Shown here: one piece after another, positions 48,914 through 57,120 of the stretch
Position numbering within the stretch: position 1 is the first letter of the stretch
Layout: each line of letters opens with the position of its first letter
DNA from: Aureimonas flava
GTDB lineage: Bacteria > Pseudomonadota > Alphaproteobacteria > Rhizobiales > Rhizobiaceae
Length of the DNA: 64,000 nt
Assembly: GCF_003583935.1 (NCBI RefSeq)
Contig: NZ_QYRN01000013.1
Coordinates: 1-64,000, forward strand
Direction: 5' to 3'
Notes under the pieces: model-generated
The model's input: only the letters and a program-made list of their open reading frames with translations
What the model was told of the DNA's origin: nothing
Database searches by the model: none
Program-made: the position numbers and the translations under genes

Positions 48914-49622
48914 GGTCAGGAAGCGCTTCGGCTCGAACGAGGTGCTGAAGGGCATCGATCTCGACGTGGAGCCCGGCGAGGTGGTCGCCGTCATCGGCAA
49001 GAGCGGCTCGGGCAAGTCGACGCTGCTCCGCTGCATCAACGGACTGGAGACGATCGACGGCGGCTCGATCGTGGTGGCGGGCGCGCAGCTCCTGGACGAC
49101 GAGCTGCACCTCAAGGCGCTGCGGCTCAAGGTCGGCATGATCTTCCAGCAGTTCAACCTGTTCCCGCACCTCTCCGCCGGCCGCAACGTGATGCTGAGCC
49201 AGCGGGTGGTGAAGAAAGCCGACAAGGCGGCCGCCGAGGCCATGGCTCGCCAGCAGCTCGAGCGCGTCGGGCTCGGCCACAAGTTCGACGCCTACCCGGA
49301 CGAATTGTCCGGCGGCCAGCAGCAGCGCGTGGCGATCGCCCGCGCGCTGGCGATGGAGCCGATCGCGCTGCTGTGCGACGAGATCACGTCGGCGCTGGAC
49401 CCCGAGCTCGTGGCCGAGGTCCTGGCCGTGGTGCGCGAGCTGGCCGCCGAGGGCATGACGCTGATGATGGTCACGCACGAGATGGCCTTCGCGCGCGAAG
49501 TCGCCTCGCGCGTCGTGTTCATGCACGAGGGGCGCGTCCACGAGATCGGGCCGCCGGCGGAGCTGTTCGCCGCGCCGAGGACGCCCGAACTCCGGCGGTT
49601 CCTCGGCACGACCCCATCCTGA
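48891..49622 (+). CDS. Polar amino-acid ABC transporter ATPase
   Basis: A 243-residue GlnQ/HisP-type ATPase: Walker A GKSGSGKST, Q-loop MIFQQFNLFPHLS, signature LSGGQQQRVAIARALA, Walker B IALLCDEITSALDPE and switch His in MVTHEMAFA. The ATG lies within the permease 2 gene. It is the last gene of the unit and converges on the DUF1989 gene with 17 bases between stops. Confidence 0.95.
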   Translation: MSLIAVTEVRKRFGSNEVLKGIDLDVEPGEVVAVIGKSGSGKSTLLRCINGLETIDGGSIVVAGAQLLDDELHLKALRLKVGMIFQQFNLFPHLSAGRNVMLSQRVVKKADKAAAEAMARQQLERVGLGHKFDAYPDELSGGQQQRVAIARALAMEPIALLCDEITSALDPELVAEVLAVVRELAAEGMTLMMVTHEMAFAREVASRVVFMHEGRVHEIGPPAELFAAPRTPELRRFLGTTPS

Positions 49623-49639
49623 CGAGCGCCGCGCGCGGC

Positions 49640-50302
49640 TCAGCGCCGGGCCGGCACCCAGGCGGGGAAGGCGGGAACGGACGAGAAATCCGCGTCGATC
49701 ACCTCGAAATGGGCGTCGCGCGGCGTGTTCGCCGCCCCGCCCTGGATCGGCACGATGTCCTGCGGGCAGGCCGAGAAGGCGACCACGCAGTCCATCTCGG
49801 CCCGAAGCGAGATGCTGTCGCCGGGCCGGCAGGGCGTCGGGCCGGTGAGCAGCGTGCGCCCGTCCGGCTGGACCGCGATGTTCATGAAGACGTTGAACGA
49901 GGCGAGGATCGGGACCGGCGGCTCCAGCCCCAGCTCGGCCAGCCCCTCGTACATGTTGTCGAGACAGTTGCGGTGATAGCCCTCCACACCGAGCACGCGG
50001 TAGCGATGGCAGTCGCAGGCGGCCATGAACGTGTCGTGGACGCCGGGCGAGGTATCCTCCACCACGGTGAGGATCGGCCGACGCCGCGTCGTCACGAAGC
50101 TGTCGCCGACCAGGGGGTTGAGGCGCTGCGTCCAGACCCGGCTCGCCTCCATCGACATGTGCTCGGCAAGGTCCGCCGCGTTCCAGGCCCAGCAGTCCAC
50201 GACCTGGGTGCCGTGCGTGTTGACGAGGCGCACGGTCCGGCCGGCCGCCAGGTGCAGGGCGCGGCCGTGGCCGGCGGGAATGGTCTGAAGGGTTTCGCTC
50301 AC
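49640..50302 (-). CDS. DUF1989 (urea carboxylase-associated) family protein
   Basis: A 220-residue protein of the DUF1989 family, which includes proteins encoded beside urea carboxylase genes. Visible features are RLVNTHGTQVVDCWAWN, CDCHRYRVLGVEGYHRNCLDN with clustered Cys and His that could bind a metal, and NVFMNIAVQPDGRTLL. The biochemical role is not established. Here it overlaps the GatZ-family gene by four bases and is thus in the polyol operon, with no urea genes in sight. It could also serve the convergent amino-acid transporter locus. Confidence 0.82.
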   Translation of the reverse strand: MSETLQTIPAGHGRALHLAAGRTVRLVNTHGTQVVDCWAWNAADLAEHMSMEASRVWTQRLNPLVGDSFVTTRRRPILTVVEDTSPGVHDTFMAACDCHRYRVLGVEGYHRNCLDNMYEGLAELGLEPPVPILASFNVFMNIAVQPDGRTLLTGPTPCRPGDSISLRAEMDCVVAFSACPQDIVPIQGGAANTPRDAHFEVIDADFSSVPAFPAWVPARR

Positions 50303-51618
50303 GACGGCGCTCCGCGTTCGGTGCCGAGGCTCCGGCCGGCGATCGCCTCGGCGTAGATGTCCAGGACCCGAGCGACGCTCGCGAGGACGAGCGGCCGAGC
50401 GCGGGGCTCGGTCCGCCCCGCCGCGACGTCGGCATAGAGCTGGCCGAGATGCTGGCTGACCAGCGGCAACGGGATCTCCCGCTCGCCCAGCCGGGCCATC
50501 AGACGATCGACGGCGGCCCGCGCCTCGGGTTCGGGCCAGTAGTAGCGGATTCGGTCGCTGAACGAAAAGTGCCGCTGCATGCGCTGCTCGGCGTCGCCGC
50601 CCGGATAGTATTTCCGCCAGTTGTCCGGCGAGGCCAGCATGACCCGCTCCATCGTCGCGGGCAGCGCCTCGGCGCCCGCCTCCGGCGCCAGCACGTCGGC
50701 GATCGCCGACAGGCCGTAGAGCGCCTCGCGCAGCGCGAAGGTGAGCCAGGGTCCGACCTTCAGGATCACGAACCCGTCGCGCACCAGCGCGGCGAGCGCC
50801 CCGACCGGCTGGTAGTCGGTGGAATGGGCCTCGAACACGAAGCCCGGCAGCGCGCCCAGGGTCGCCGACAGCGCGCGCGCCGTCTCCGGTTCGTAGACGA
50901 CCACCTCGGCGTTGCCGAATTCGACGCCGGGCTGGACGACGGCGCCGACGGCCCGCCGGAAGGCCTCTTCCAGGCCCGCCGCCGCGAACGCCGCGCGGTG
51001 GACCTCGATCGTGCGCCGCGCGGCCTCGGGCGTCGTGACGACGAGATGGTCGAGCGCCTCGAAGGCCCCGCCCGGCACCGGAACCTCCGTGCCCACGACA
51101 TAGACCGGAAGGCTGCCGTCCTTGGCCGAAGCCGCCCGTTCCGCCGCGCCAGCGAGCCTGGCGGCCCGCCGGGCGACGGTCTCGTCCGCCAGCGCGGCGG
51201 GCTCGCCGGCGCAGCCCATCGACGTGTCGAGATGCAGCTTGGTGAAGCCGGCCTCGGCGAAGGCCGCGATCATCGCCTCGGCCTTGCCCATGGCCTCTTC
51301 GGCGGGCAAGGCCTTCCAGGGATTGGGACCGAGATGATCGCCGCCCAGCACCAGCCGGTCCAACGGAAACCCGACCTCGGCGGCGATGTCCTCCACGAAG
51401 CGCCGGAAGTCGGCCGGCGTCATGCCCGTGTAGCCGCCGTCCTGGTTGACCTGGTTGCAGGTAGCCTCGATCAGCACGTCGGAGCCGTGATCGAGCCCGT
51501 GCCGGAGGGTCGCCTCGATCACCAGCGGATGCGCCGAGCAGACCGAGCAGATGCCCGCCGCCTCGCCGGCGGCATAGCGGTCCGCGATGCGGGCGAAGCG
51601 GTCGGTCGCCGTGGTCAC
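50299..51618 (-). CDS. gatZ: GatZ/KbaZ-family protein, probable tagatose-6-phosphate 4-epimerase
   Basis: A 439-residue protein of the GatZ/KbaZ family. In enterics these are called non-catalytic subunits of tagatose-bisphosphate aldolase, but related Agrobacterium proteins have been shown to act as D-tagatose 6-phosphate 4-epimerases. ATCNQVNQDGGYTGMTPADF, LGGDHLGPNPW and HLDTSMGC are family marks. No GatY/KbaY partner and only one kinase are nearby, which favours the epimerase reading. The GTG start at 51618 overlaps the kinase stop. Metabolic role is inferred. Confidence 0.82.
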   Translation of the reverse strand: MTTATDRFARIADRYAAGEAAGICSVCSAHPLVIEATLRHGLDHGSDVLIEATCNQVNQDGGYTGMTPADFRRFVEDIAAEVGFPLDRLVLGGDHLGPNPWKALPAEEAMGKAEAMIAAFAEAGFTKLHLDTSMGCAGEPAALADETVARRAARLAGAAERAASAKDGSLPVYVVGTEVPVPGGAFEALDHLVVTTPEAARRTIEVHRAAFAAAGLEEAFRRAVGAVVQPGVEFGNAEVVVYEPETARALSATLGALPGFVFEAHSTDYQPVGALAALVRDGFVILKVGPWLTFALREALYGLSAIADVLAPEAGAEALPATMERVMLASPDNWRKYYPGGDAEQRMQRHFSFSDRIRYYWPEPEARAAVDRLMARLGEREIPLPLVSQHLGQLYADVAAGRTEPRARPLVLASVARVLDIYAEAIAGRSLGTERGAPS

Positions 51619-52580
51619 GAGCCCGCCTCCCCGTTGGCGGCGATCAGCGCGCGGATGTCGGCGAGCGTTCCCGTGCCCGCCATCGGCCCCTTGGCGCCCA
51701 CGGCCAGCGCGCCGCACGCGTTGGCGACCTGGAGGCATTCGGCCGGCGGCGCCCCGCGCAGCCAGGCGCAGACGAAGCCGGCGCCGAAGCAGTCCCCCGC
51801 CCCGGTCGGGTCGATCTCCCGGACCGGGAACGCGGGAAACGCGGTGCGCCCGTCGCGGTGGTAGTGCACGGCCCCCTCGGCGCCCTTCTTGAGCACCACC
51901 GTCGCGATGCCCCGGTCGGAGAGCTCGGCGACGGCGCCCGCCTCGTCCTGTGCCCGCGTGAACAGGAAGAGTTCCGCGCCGCTCGGCAGGAAGAGGTCGC
52001 AGGATGCCAGCACCGAGGACAGCGCCTCGCGCATGCCGGCAAGGTCCAGCATCTCGCGCCGGATGTTGGGATCGAAGGAGACGGTTCCCCCCCGCGCCTT
52101 CACGGTGCGGACCGCATCCTCGACCACGGCGACGACGGCGGGCGAGAACAGCGAGGAGCCCATGACGTGGAAATGGTCGGCGCGTGCCAGGAGCGCGGTC
52201 GCCTCCGGCGTCGTCGCGATGTGGCCGGAAGCGCTCAGCGGGATGTTGTAGACGAAGGCGCGGCCGCCGTCGGCGGCGTAGCGGACGAAGGCCGTGCCGG
52301 TCGGGATGCCCGGCAGCCTCGCGATCGCCGAAACGTCGACGCCGCTGAGCTCCAGGCGTCGGACGTTGAGCGCGCCGAAGTCGTCGTCGCCCACCGCCGC
52401 GATCATGCCGCAGCGCTGGCCGAGGCGCGCGGCCTGGTCGATGAAGATCGCCGGCGCGCCGGAAGGAAAGGGCCCGACGAGCGAGCCCGGCTCCATGAAC
52501 GTCTGGCCGACCTCGGTGGCCATGATCTCGACCACGATCTCGCCGGCGGTCACCAGCGTCTTCGATCCCGTGGATTCCAT
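51615..52580 (-). CDS. PfkB-family sugar kinase (probable tagatose kinase)
   Basis: A 321-residue ribokinase/PfkB-family kinase. The C-terminal signature DPTGAGDCFGAGFVCAWL holds the catalytic Asp and the anion hole. GPFPSGAPAIFIDQAARLG near the N-terminus marks the substrate side. Context (sorbitol/galactitol-type dehydrogenase and GatZ-family protein) points to ketohexose phosphorylation, D-tagatose being the best guess; fructose is possible. It is separated from the LacI regulator stop by 25 bases and coupled to the GatZ gene. Confidence 0.86.
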   Translation of the reverse strand: MESTGSKTLVTAGEIVVEIMATEVGQTFMEPGSLVGPFPSGAPAIFIDQAARLGQRCGMIAAVGDDDFGALNVRRLELSGVDVSAIARLPGIPTGTAFVRYAADGGRAFVYNIPLSASGHIATTPEATALLARADHFHVMGSSLFSPAVVAVVEDAVRTVKARGGTVSFDPNIRREMLDLAGMREALSSVLASCDLFLPSGAELFLFTRAQDEAGAVAELSDRGIATVVLKKGAEGAVHYHRDGRTAFPAFPVREIDPTGAGDCFGAGFVCAWLRGAPPAECLQVANACGALAVGAKGPMAGTGTLADIRALIAANGEAGS

Positions 52581-52605
52581 CGTCTCTCTCCCTCGTTGTC
52601 TCGTC

Positions 52606-53661
52606 TCAGGCCGACCCGCGCTCCACGACCTCCGCGCCGAGCAGCGCGACGTCGCCGGCCGGATCGACGGGCGCGCCCTCGCTCATGCGTCGCAGCAGGA
52701 TCCCGACCGCCCGGCGGCCGATCTCGTCGAAGTCCTGCGCCACGGTGGTCAGCGGCGGGCAGGTGTAGCGGGACAGCGGATGATCGTCGTGGCCGGCAAT
52801 CCGCAGGTCGCAGCCAGCGCCGCGCCCCACGCGCAAGCCCGCCTGCCAGGCGGCGGCGAGGGCCCCGAAGGCCAGCCGGTCGTTGGCGCACAGGATGGTG
52901 CGCCCCTCGGCCTCGCCGGCCTCGATCGCCATGCGCATCGCCTCGTGCCCGAACCTCTCGAAATCCCAGTCCCCGTCTTCGGGCAAGGCCAGATGGCGCG
53001 GGGGCAGGTGCCGCCCGGCCATCGCGGCGTCGTAGGCCCTGGCGCGATCCGCGGCGTTGGCGTTCACCGCCGGCATGCCCAGGAAGGCGGGCGGCGCGCC
53101 GCTCGCGCACAGATAGCCGACGATCCGGTCGAAGGAGCGCCGGTTGTCCGTGCCGACGAAGGCGGCCGGATGGGTGGGGGCGGAATCGACATAGACCAGC
53201 GGGATGTCGGTTTCCAAACGCTCCAGCGCGTCCGAGGAACCGTCGCGCGCCCTCCCGAGCGGCGCGACCACCGCGCCGGCGACGTTCATCGAAGACAGGG
53301 TCCTCACCGCCTGGACCTCCTTCGCCGGATCGCCGTCGGAGGACAGCACGAAGGCCTCGAACCCGGCTTCCAGGGCGATGCCGCGCACCCGCCGCGTCAG
53401 CGCGGCGTAGAACGGGTCGGCGGGATCGGGCACGATCACGCCGACGATGCTGGACCGACCGCGCCCGAGATTGGCCGCCAGGAGGTTGCGGTTGAAGCCG
53501 GAGGTCGCGAGCGCCGCCTCGATTCGCCGCCGCGTGGTCTCCTTCAAGGACGACGGATCGTTGAAGAACTTCGACACCGTCGGGCGGGACAGGCCGACGA
53601 AGAGCGAGAACTCCTCCATCGTGCGGACGGGCGCCGGCAGGGCGGCAAGCTTGCGAGCCAA
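52606..53661 (-). CDS. LacI-family regulator of the polyol locus
   Basis: A 351-residue LacI-type regulator. The helix-turn-helix FSLFVGLSRPTVSKFFNDPS with hinge ATSGFNRNLLAANLGRG is followed by a Peripla_BP_3-type sensor domain (IVGVIVPDPADPFYAAL; GTDNRRSFDRIVGYL). The start is TTG 53661, supported by GGGGAGGGAGCC just upstream; the open frame continues upstream but overlaps smoS and is not protein-like. It lies 44 bases after smoS in the same direction. A 14-base CG-centred palindrome upstream of smoS is its probable operator. Confidence 0.88.
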   Translation of the reverse strand: MARKLAALPAPVRTMEEFSLFVGLSRPTVSKFFNDPSSLKETTRRRIEAALATSGFNRNLLAANLGRGRSSIVGVIVPDPADPFYAALTRRVRGIALEAGFEAFVLSSDGDPAKEVQAVRTLSSMNVAGAVVAPLGRARDGSSDALERLETDIPLVYVDSAPTHPAAFVGTDNRRSFDRIVGYLCASGAPPAFLGMPAVNANAADRARAYDAAMAGRHLPPRHLALPEDGDWDFERFGHEAMRMAIEAGEAEGRTILCANDRLAFGALAAAWQAGLRVGRGAGCDLRIAGHDDHPLSRYTCPPLTTVAQDFDEIGRRAVGILLRRMSEGAPVDPAGDVALLGAEVVERGSA

Positions 53662-53705
53662 GGCTCCCTCCCCTTTCGCCGCCGGTCGCGACCCGGCCCC
53701 CGGCC

Positions 53706-54476
53706 TCAGCTCATCCAGTTGCCGCCGTCGACATTGTAGGTTTGCGCGAGGATGTAGTCGCTGTCGGCGGAGGCCAGGAAGACCGCGAGGCCGGCGATGT
53801 CCTCGGGCTGGGCGAAGCGTCCGATCGGAACCTCCCGGGCGACGGCGGCCTTCTTGGCGCCCGGCGCCAGCCCTTCCCACTTGGCGAAGGCGGCGTCGAC
53901 CTGGTCCCAGTGCTCGCCGTCCACGACGCCCGGCGCGATCGCGTTGACCTGGATGCCGTGCTTGACGAGCGCCAAGGCGGCGGACTGCGTGGCGGAAATG
54001 ATCGCGGCCTTGGACGCGCAGTACATCAGCACCAGCGCCTCGCCGCGACGGCCGGCCTGGCTCGCCATGTTGATGATCTTGCCGCCGCGCCCTCGGGCGA
54101 TCATGGCGTTGGACACCGCCTTCATCATGAAGAGCGGGCCCTTGAGGTTCACCGAGAACACGCGCTCGTAGCTCTCGGCGGTGATGTCGGTGATCGGCGC
54201 CATGTCGAAGATGGCGGCGTTGTTGACGAGAATGTCGATCCCGCCATGGGCCCGGTCCACCTCGGCGACCACCGCCTCGATCGAGGCGAGGTCGGTCACG
54301 TCCAGGCGCACGGCGCTCGCCTCCGGGCCGATCGCCTCGGCCGCCGCGGTCGCCCGCTCGACGTTGACGTCGCCGATCACGACGCGCGCGCCCTCGCGCA
54401 CGAAGGCCTGGGCGAAGCCCAGCCCGATGCCACGCGCGCCGCCGGTGATGAGTGCGGTCTTGCCCTGGAGTCTCAT
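53706..54476 (-). CDS. smoS: SmoS-type sorbitol/galactitol dehydrogenase (SDR)
   Basis: A 256-residue short-chain dehydrogenase. The coenzyme loop is TGGARGIGLG (11-20), Asp at 36 favours NAD(H), and the catalytic Ser139, Tyr152 and Lys156 are present. The C-terminal AQTYNVDGGNWMS and the FDMAPITDIT stretch closely resemble sorbitol dehydrogenases of Rhodobacter and Sinorhizobium (SmoS), which oxidise sorbitol to fructose and galactitol to tagatose. ATG 54476 gives the family N-terminus MRLQGKTALITG. It is first in the minus-strand polyol unit. Confidence 0.92.
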   Translation of the reverse strand: MRLQGKTALITGGARGIGLGFAQAFVREGARVVIGDVNVERATAAAEAIGPEASAVRLDVTDLASIEAVVAEVDRAHGGIDILVNNAAIFDMAPITDITAESYERVFSVNLKGPLFMMKAVSNAMIARGRGGKIINMASQAGRRGEALVLMYCASKAAIISATQSAALALVKHGIQVNAIAPGVVDGEHWDQVDAAFAKWEGLAPGAKKAAVAREVPIGRFAQPEDIAGLAVFLASADSDYILAQTYNVDGGNWMS

Positions 54477-54614
54477 GGCGTTCGTCCTCGACGGCAACGG
54501 GGTCCGGCGGCTGCTCGCCGCCCGGCGGTCCTAGGGTTCGCGGAAGATGCCGCGCGTAGCGGCTTGGACCCGTGGATCGGGCCGTGCGGTCCTCCCGTCG
54601 CCGCAGGGCAGATT

Positions 54615-54628
54615 GCTACGCGTGTAAA
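54615..54628. promoter_or_regulatory. Second LacI-type half-matching site
   Basis: GCTACGCGTGTAAA matches the 14-base palindrome at 54660 in 11 positions and lies 45 bases nearer to smoS. Two similar sites about four helical turns apart suggest cooperative binding or looping. The stretch 54477-54857 holds these sites and no gene that I can support. Confidence 0.5.
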
Positions 54629-54659
54629 AAACCGTCGTCAAGGCCGCGCCGCCACTTTG

Positions 54660-54673
54660 TTTACGCGCGTAAA
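54660..54673. promoter_or_regulatory. Perfect CG-centred palindrome, probable LacI operator
   Basis: TTTACGCGCGTAAA is a perfect 14-base palindrome with a central CG, the usual architecture for LacI/GalR operators. It lies about 185 bases upstream of smoS, within AT-richer DNA that should contain the promoter. The LacI regulator encoded by the second gene of this unit is the obvious partner. Confidence 0.65.
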
Positions 54674-54857
54674 AATCGAGGGCCGGCCAAACGGAACTTT
54701 GGGCGGAACTGCGCGCAGTGAAAGGACGCGACCAAGGCGGTCCCACCAGTGAAGAGCTCGCAGCACCGATCGTTTCAGATCGCCAGCGGTTGGAACGGTC
54801 GGCGTTGCGCAGCGTCCGGTCGGAGGACACCGCCCCGGTGGACGGCAAGGCGGCCGA

Positions 54858-57041
54858 TCAGCCTGTTCGATCCCGCGACGGAACGGCGCCTTCGAGATCG
54901 CGGAGCCCGGACGGGGCCACGAGGGCCCCGAAGACGTCGGCCTCGGCGGGACGCCCGATCAGGTAACCCTGCGCCTGCGACCAACCGTTGGCGCGCAGCC
55001 AGTCGAGCTGCCCCGACGTCTCCACGCCCTCCGCCGTGGTCATCATGGACAGGGCATGCCCCATGTCCGCGACGGCCCGGACGATCGCCTCGGACTGGGC
55101 GGAGCGGCCGATGTCGCTGACGAAGCATCGGTCGAGCTTGAGCTTGCTGAACGGAAACAGCCGCAGGTAGGACAGCGAGGAATAGCCCGTGCCGAAGTCG
55201 TCGAGCGAGATGCGCACGCCGATCGCCTTCAGGTCGTGCAGGATGCGCATGTTGTGCTCGCTGTCGGCCAGGAGCACGGATTCGGTGATCTCGAGCTCCA
55301 GCCGCGCGGGGGCGAGGCGCGAGCGCGCGAGGGCCGCCGCGACCTTCATCGGGAACGTGTCGCTGCGGAACTGGACTGGCGAGATGTTGATCGCGACGGA
55401 CACGTCCGCCGGCCAGTGCGCCGCCTGACGGCACGCCGCCTCCAGCACCCATTCGCCGATCGCGTTGATGAGGCCCGTCTCCTCGGCGAGCGGGATGAAG
55501 TCGACCGGGGAGACCTCGCCTTTCTCGGGATGGCGCCAGCGCAGGAGCGCCTCGGCGGTGGCGATGCGTCCGCTCCCGAGATCGCGGATCGGCTGATACA
55601 CGAGCCGCAGCTCGCCCTTCTCCAGGGCGAAGGCGAGATCGCGTTTCAGGTCCTGGCGGGCGCAGACCTTCTGGGACATGGCCGCGTCGAAGATGCGCGT
55701 GGTGCCCCGGCCGGACTCCTTGGCCTGGTAGAGCGCGATGTCGGCGGCCTTGAAGACCTCCTGCCGCGCCTCGGCGCCCCCGGTCGAGACCGCGAGGCCG
55801 ATGCTGGCCTTGAGCCGGACCGAGTTCTCCTCGAGTTGGAACGGCGCGTCGAACGACCGCTGGATGGCCTTCACGACACGGGATGCCGGAGGCGAGGTTT
55901 CGGAACCCGGCGCGAGGAGCACGGCGAACTCGTCGCCGCCGAGACGCGACAGGACGCCGTTCGCGGGAACCGCTTCGATCAGCCGTTCGGCGACCTGGCG
56001 CAGCAGCGCGTCTCCCGTGGGATGGCCAAGCGTGTCGTTGACCTCCTTGAACAGGTCGAGGTCCAGGAGCATGACCGTGACGTCGCCGGCCGGCCCATCG
56101 GCCGTCGCGCCTTGGCGGGCGCTCGCCAGCGCCTCGTCCAACGCCCGGTTAAAATGGGTCCTGTTGGTGAGGCCTGTCAGCGAGTCGAAGTTGGCGAGTT
56201 GGAACAGCCGCTCCCGCGCCTCGCGCGCCTCCGTCACGTCGCGGAAGAAGACCGACAGGCCGCCCCGCCACGGATGCGCGCTGACCTCCATCCAGATCGA
56301 GTATCGGGGTAGGAAGGCCTCGAAGCGGGCCGTGCGTCCGGTGGCGATGGCCTCGCGGTAGTGTCGGTCGAAGGGCCCTCCGACATGATCGGGATAGAGG
56401 TCCCACAGGCTGTCCCCGACGCGGACCCGATGCGTCTTGCCGATCAGGTTCCGGGCCCGCTCGTTCAGGTAGGTGATCCGCCAGTCGCGATCGAGGACGA
56501 TCACGTAGTCCGACGTGCTGTCGAGCACCATGGAAAGCCGGGCATGCGCCTCCTCGGCGGTTTCGCGCAGGCGCTTCTGGTCGATGACGTCCCGTCCGAT
56601 CGCCAGGAGATGGGTAACCGCCCCATCGCCCTCCCGCACAGGCTCGACCGACACGTCCCACCAGGCCCTGGTTCCCGCCCGACCGGGACAGGGGCCCGAG
56701 AAGCGGAAGCTCGTGCCCCCGGCAGCGCTGAGGACGGAAGCCCGCACGGTGTCGCGGAAGTTCGCCGGCCAACCCTCGGCCCAGGATCGGCCGATCACCC
56801 GAGCCGCGACGTCCGGCCCGAGGAGGTCGCGGGCCGCCCGACCGAGCGCGAGGACGCGCCCGTCGAGGTCCAGCACCGCGAGAAAGTCGGGGCTGGTGTC
56901 GAGGAGGGTGCGGGCGAAGGCCTCGCTCCGGCGGAGCGCTGCCTCGACCGTGCCGATCCGCGAGACGCCCGGTGCGGGTCCGGCCCCGCCGTACCGCCGC
57001 CCGCCCCATGCGGAATCGATTGTGTCCACTGGGTGCTTCAT
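54858..57041 (-). CDS. PAS-PAS-GGDEF-EAL cyclic-di-GMP enzyme
   Basis: A 727-residue signalling protein. Two PAS domains (about 38-155 and 165-275) precede a diguanylate cyclase domain with an intact GGDEF motif at 368-372 and an EAL phosphodiesterase domain with EALLRW at 497-502, NISPVQF, ELEITES and DDFGTGYSSLSYL. Both catalytic halves look complete, so it may make and break cyclic di-GMP. No RxxD inhibitory site is seen just before GGDEF. No membrane segment is apparent, so the PAS domains probably sense a cytoplasmic signal. The gene stands alone between the polyol and oxidoreductase genes. Confidence 0.93.
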   Translation of the reverse strand: MKHPVDTIDSAWGGRRYGGAGPAPGVSRIGTVEAALRRSEAFARTLLDTSPDFLAVLDLDGRVLALGRAARDLLGPDVAARVIGRSWAEGWPANFRDTVRASVLSAAGGTSFRFSGPCPGRAGTRAWWDVSVEPVREGDGAVTHLLAIGRDVIDQKRLRETAEEAHARLSMVLDSTSDYVIVLDRDWRITYLNERARNLIGKTHRVRVGDSLWDLYPDHVGGPFDRHYREAIATGRTARFEAFLPRYSIWMEVSAHPWRGGLSVFFRDVTEAREARERLFQLANFDSLTGLTNRTHFNRALDEALASARQGATADGPAGDVTVMLLDLDLFKEVNDTLGHPTGDALLRQVAERLIEAVPANGVLSRLGGDEFAVLLAPGSETSPPASRVVKAIQRSFDAPFQLEENSVRLKASIGLAVSTGGAEARQEVFKAADIALYQAKESGRGTTRIFDAAMSQKVCARQDLKRDLAFALEKGELRLVYQPIRDLGSGRIATAEALLRWRHPEKGEVSPVDFIPLAEETGLINAIGEWVLEAACRQAAHWPADVSVAINISPVQFRSDTFPMKVAAALARSRLAPARLELEITESVLLADSEHNMRILHDLKAIGVRISLDDFGTGYSSLSYLRLFPFSKLKLDRCFVSDIGRSAQSEAIVRAVADMGHALSMMTTAEGVETSGQLDWLRANGWSQAQGYLIGRPAEADVFGALVAPSGLRDLEGAVPSRDRTG

Positions 57042-57120
57042 GACGTTCGCCTCATCCGAGGGAGCCTGACACGCCCGGGTTGAACGATCGCTTAAGCGCC
57101 GGCCGTCGCCACCGGGAGCG

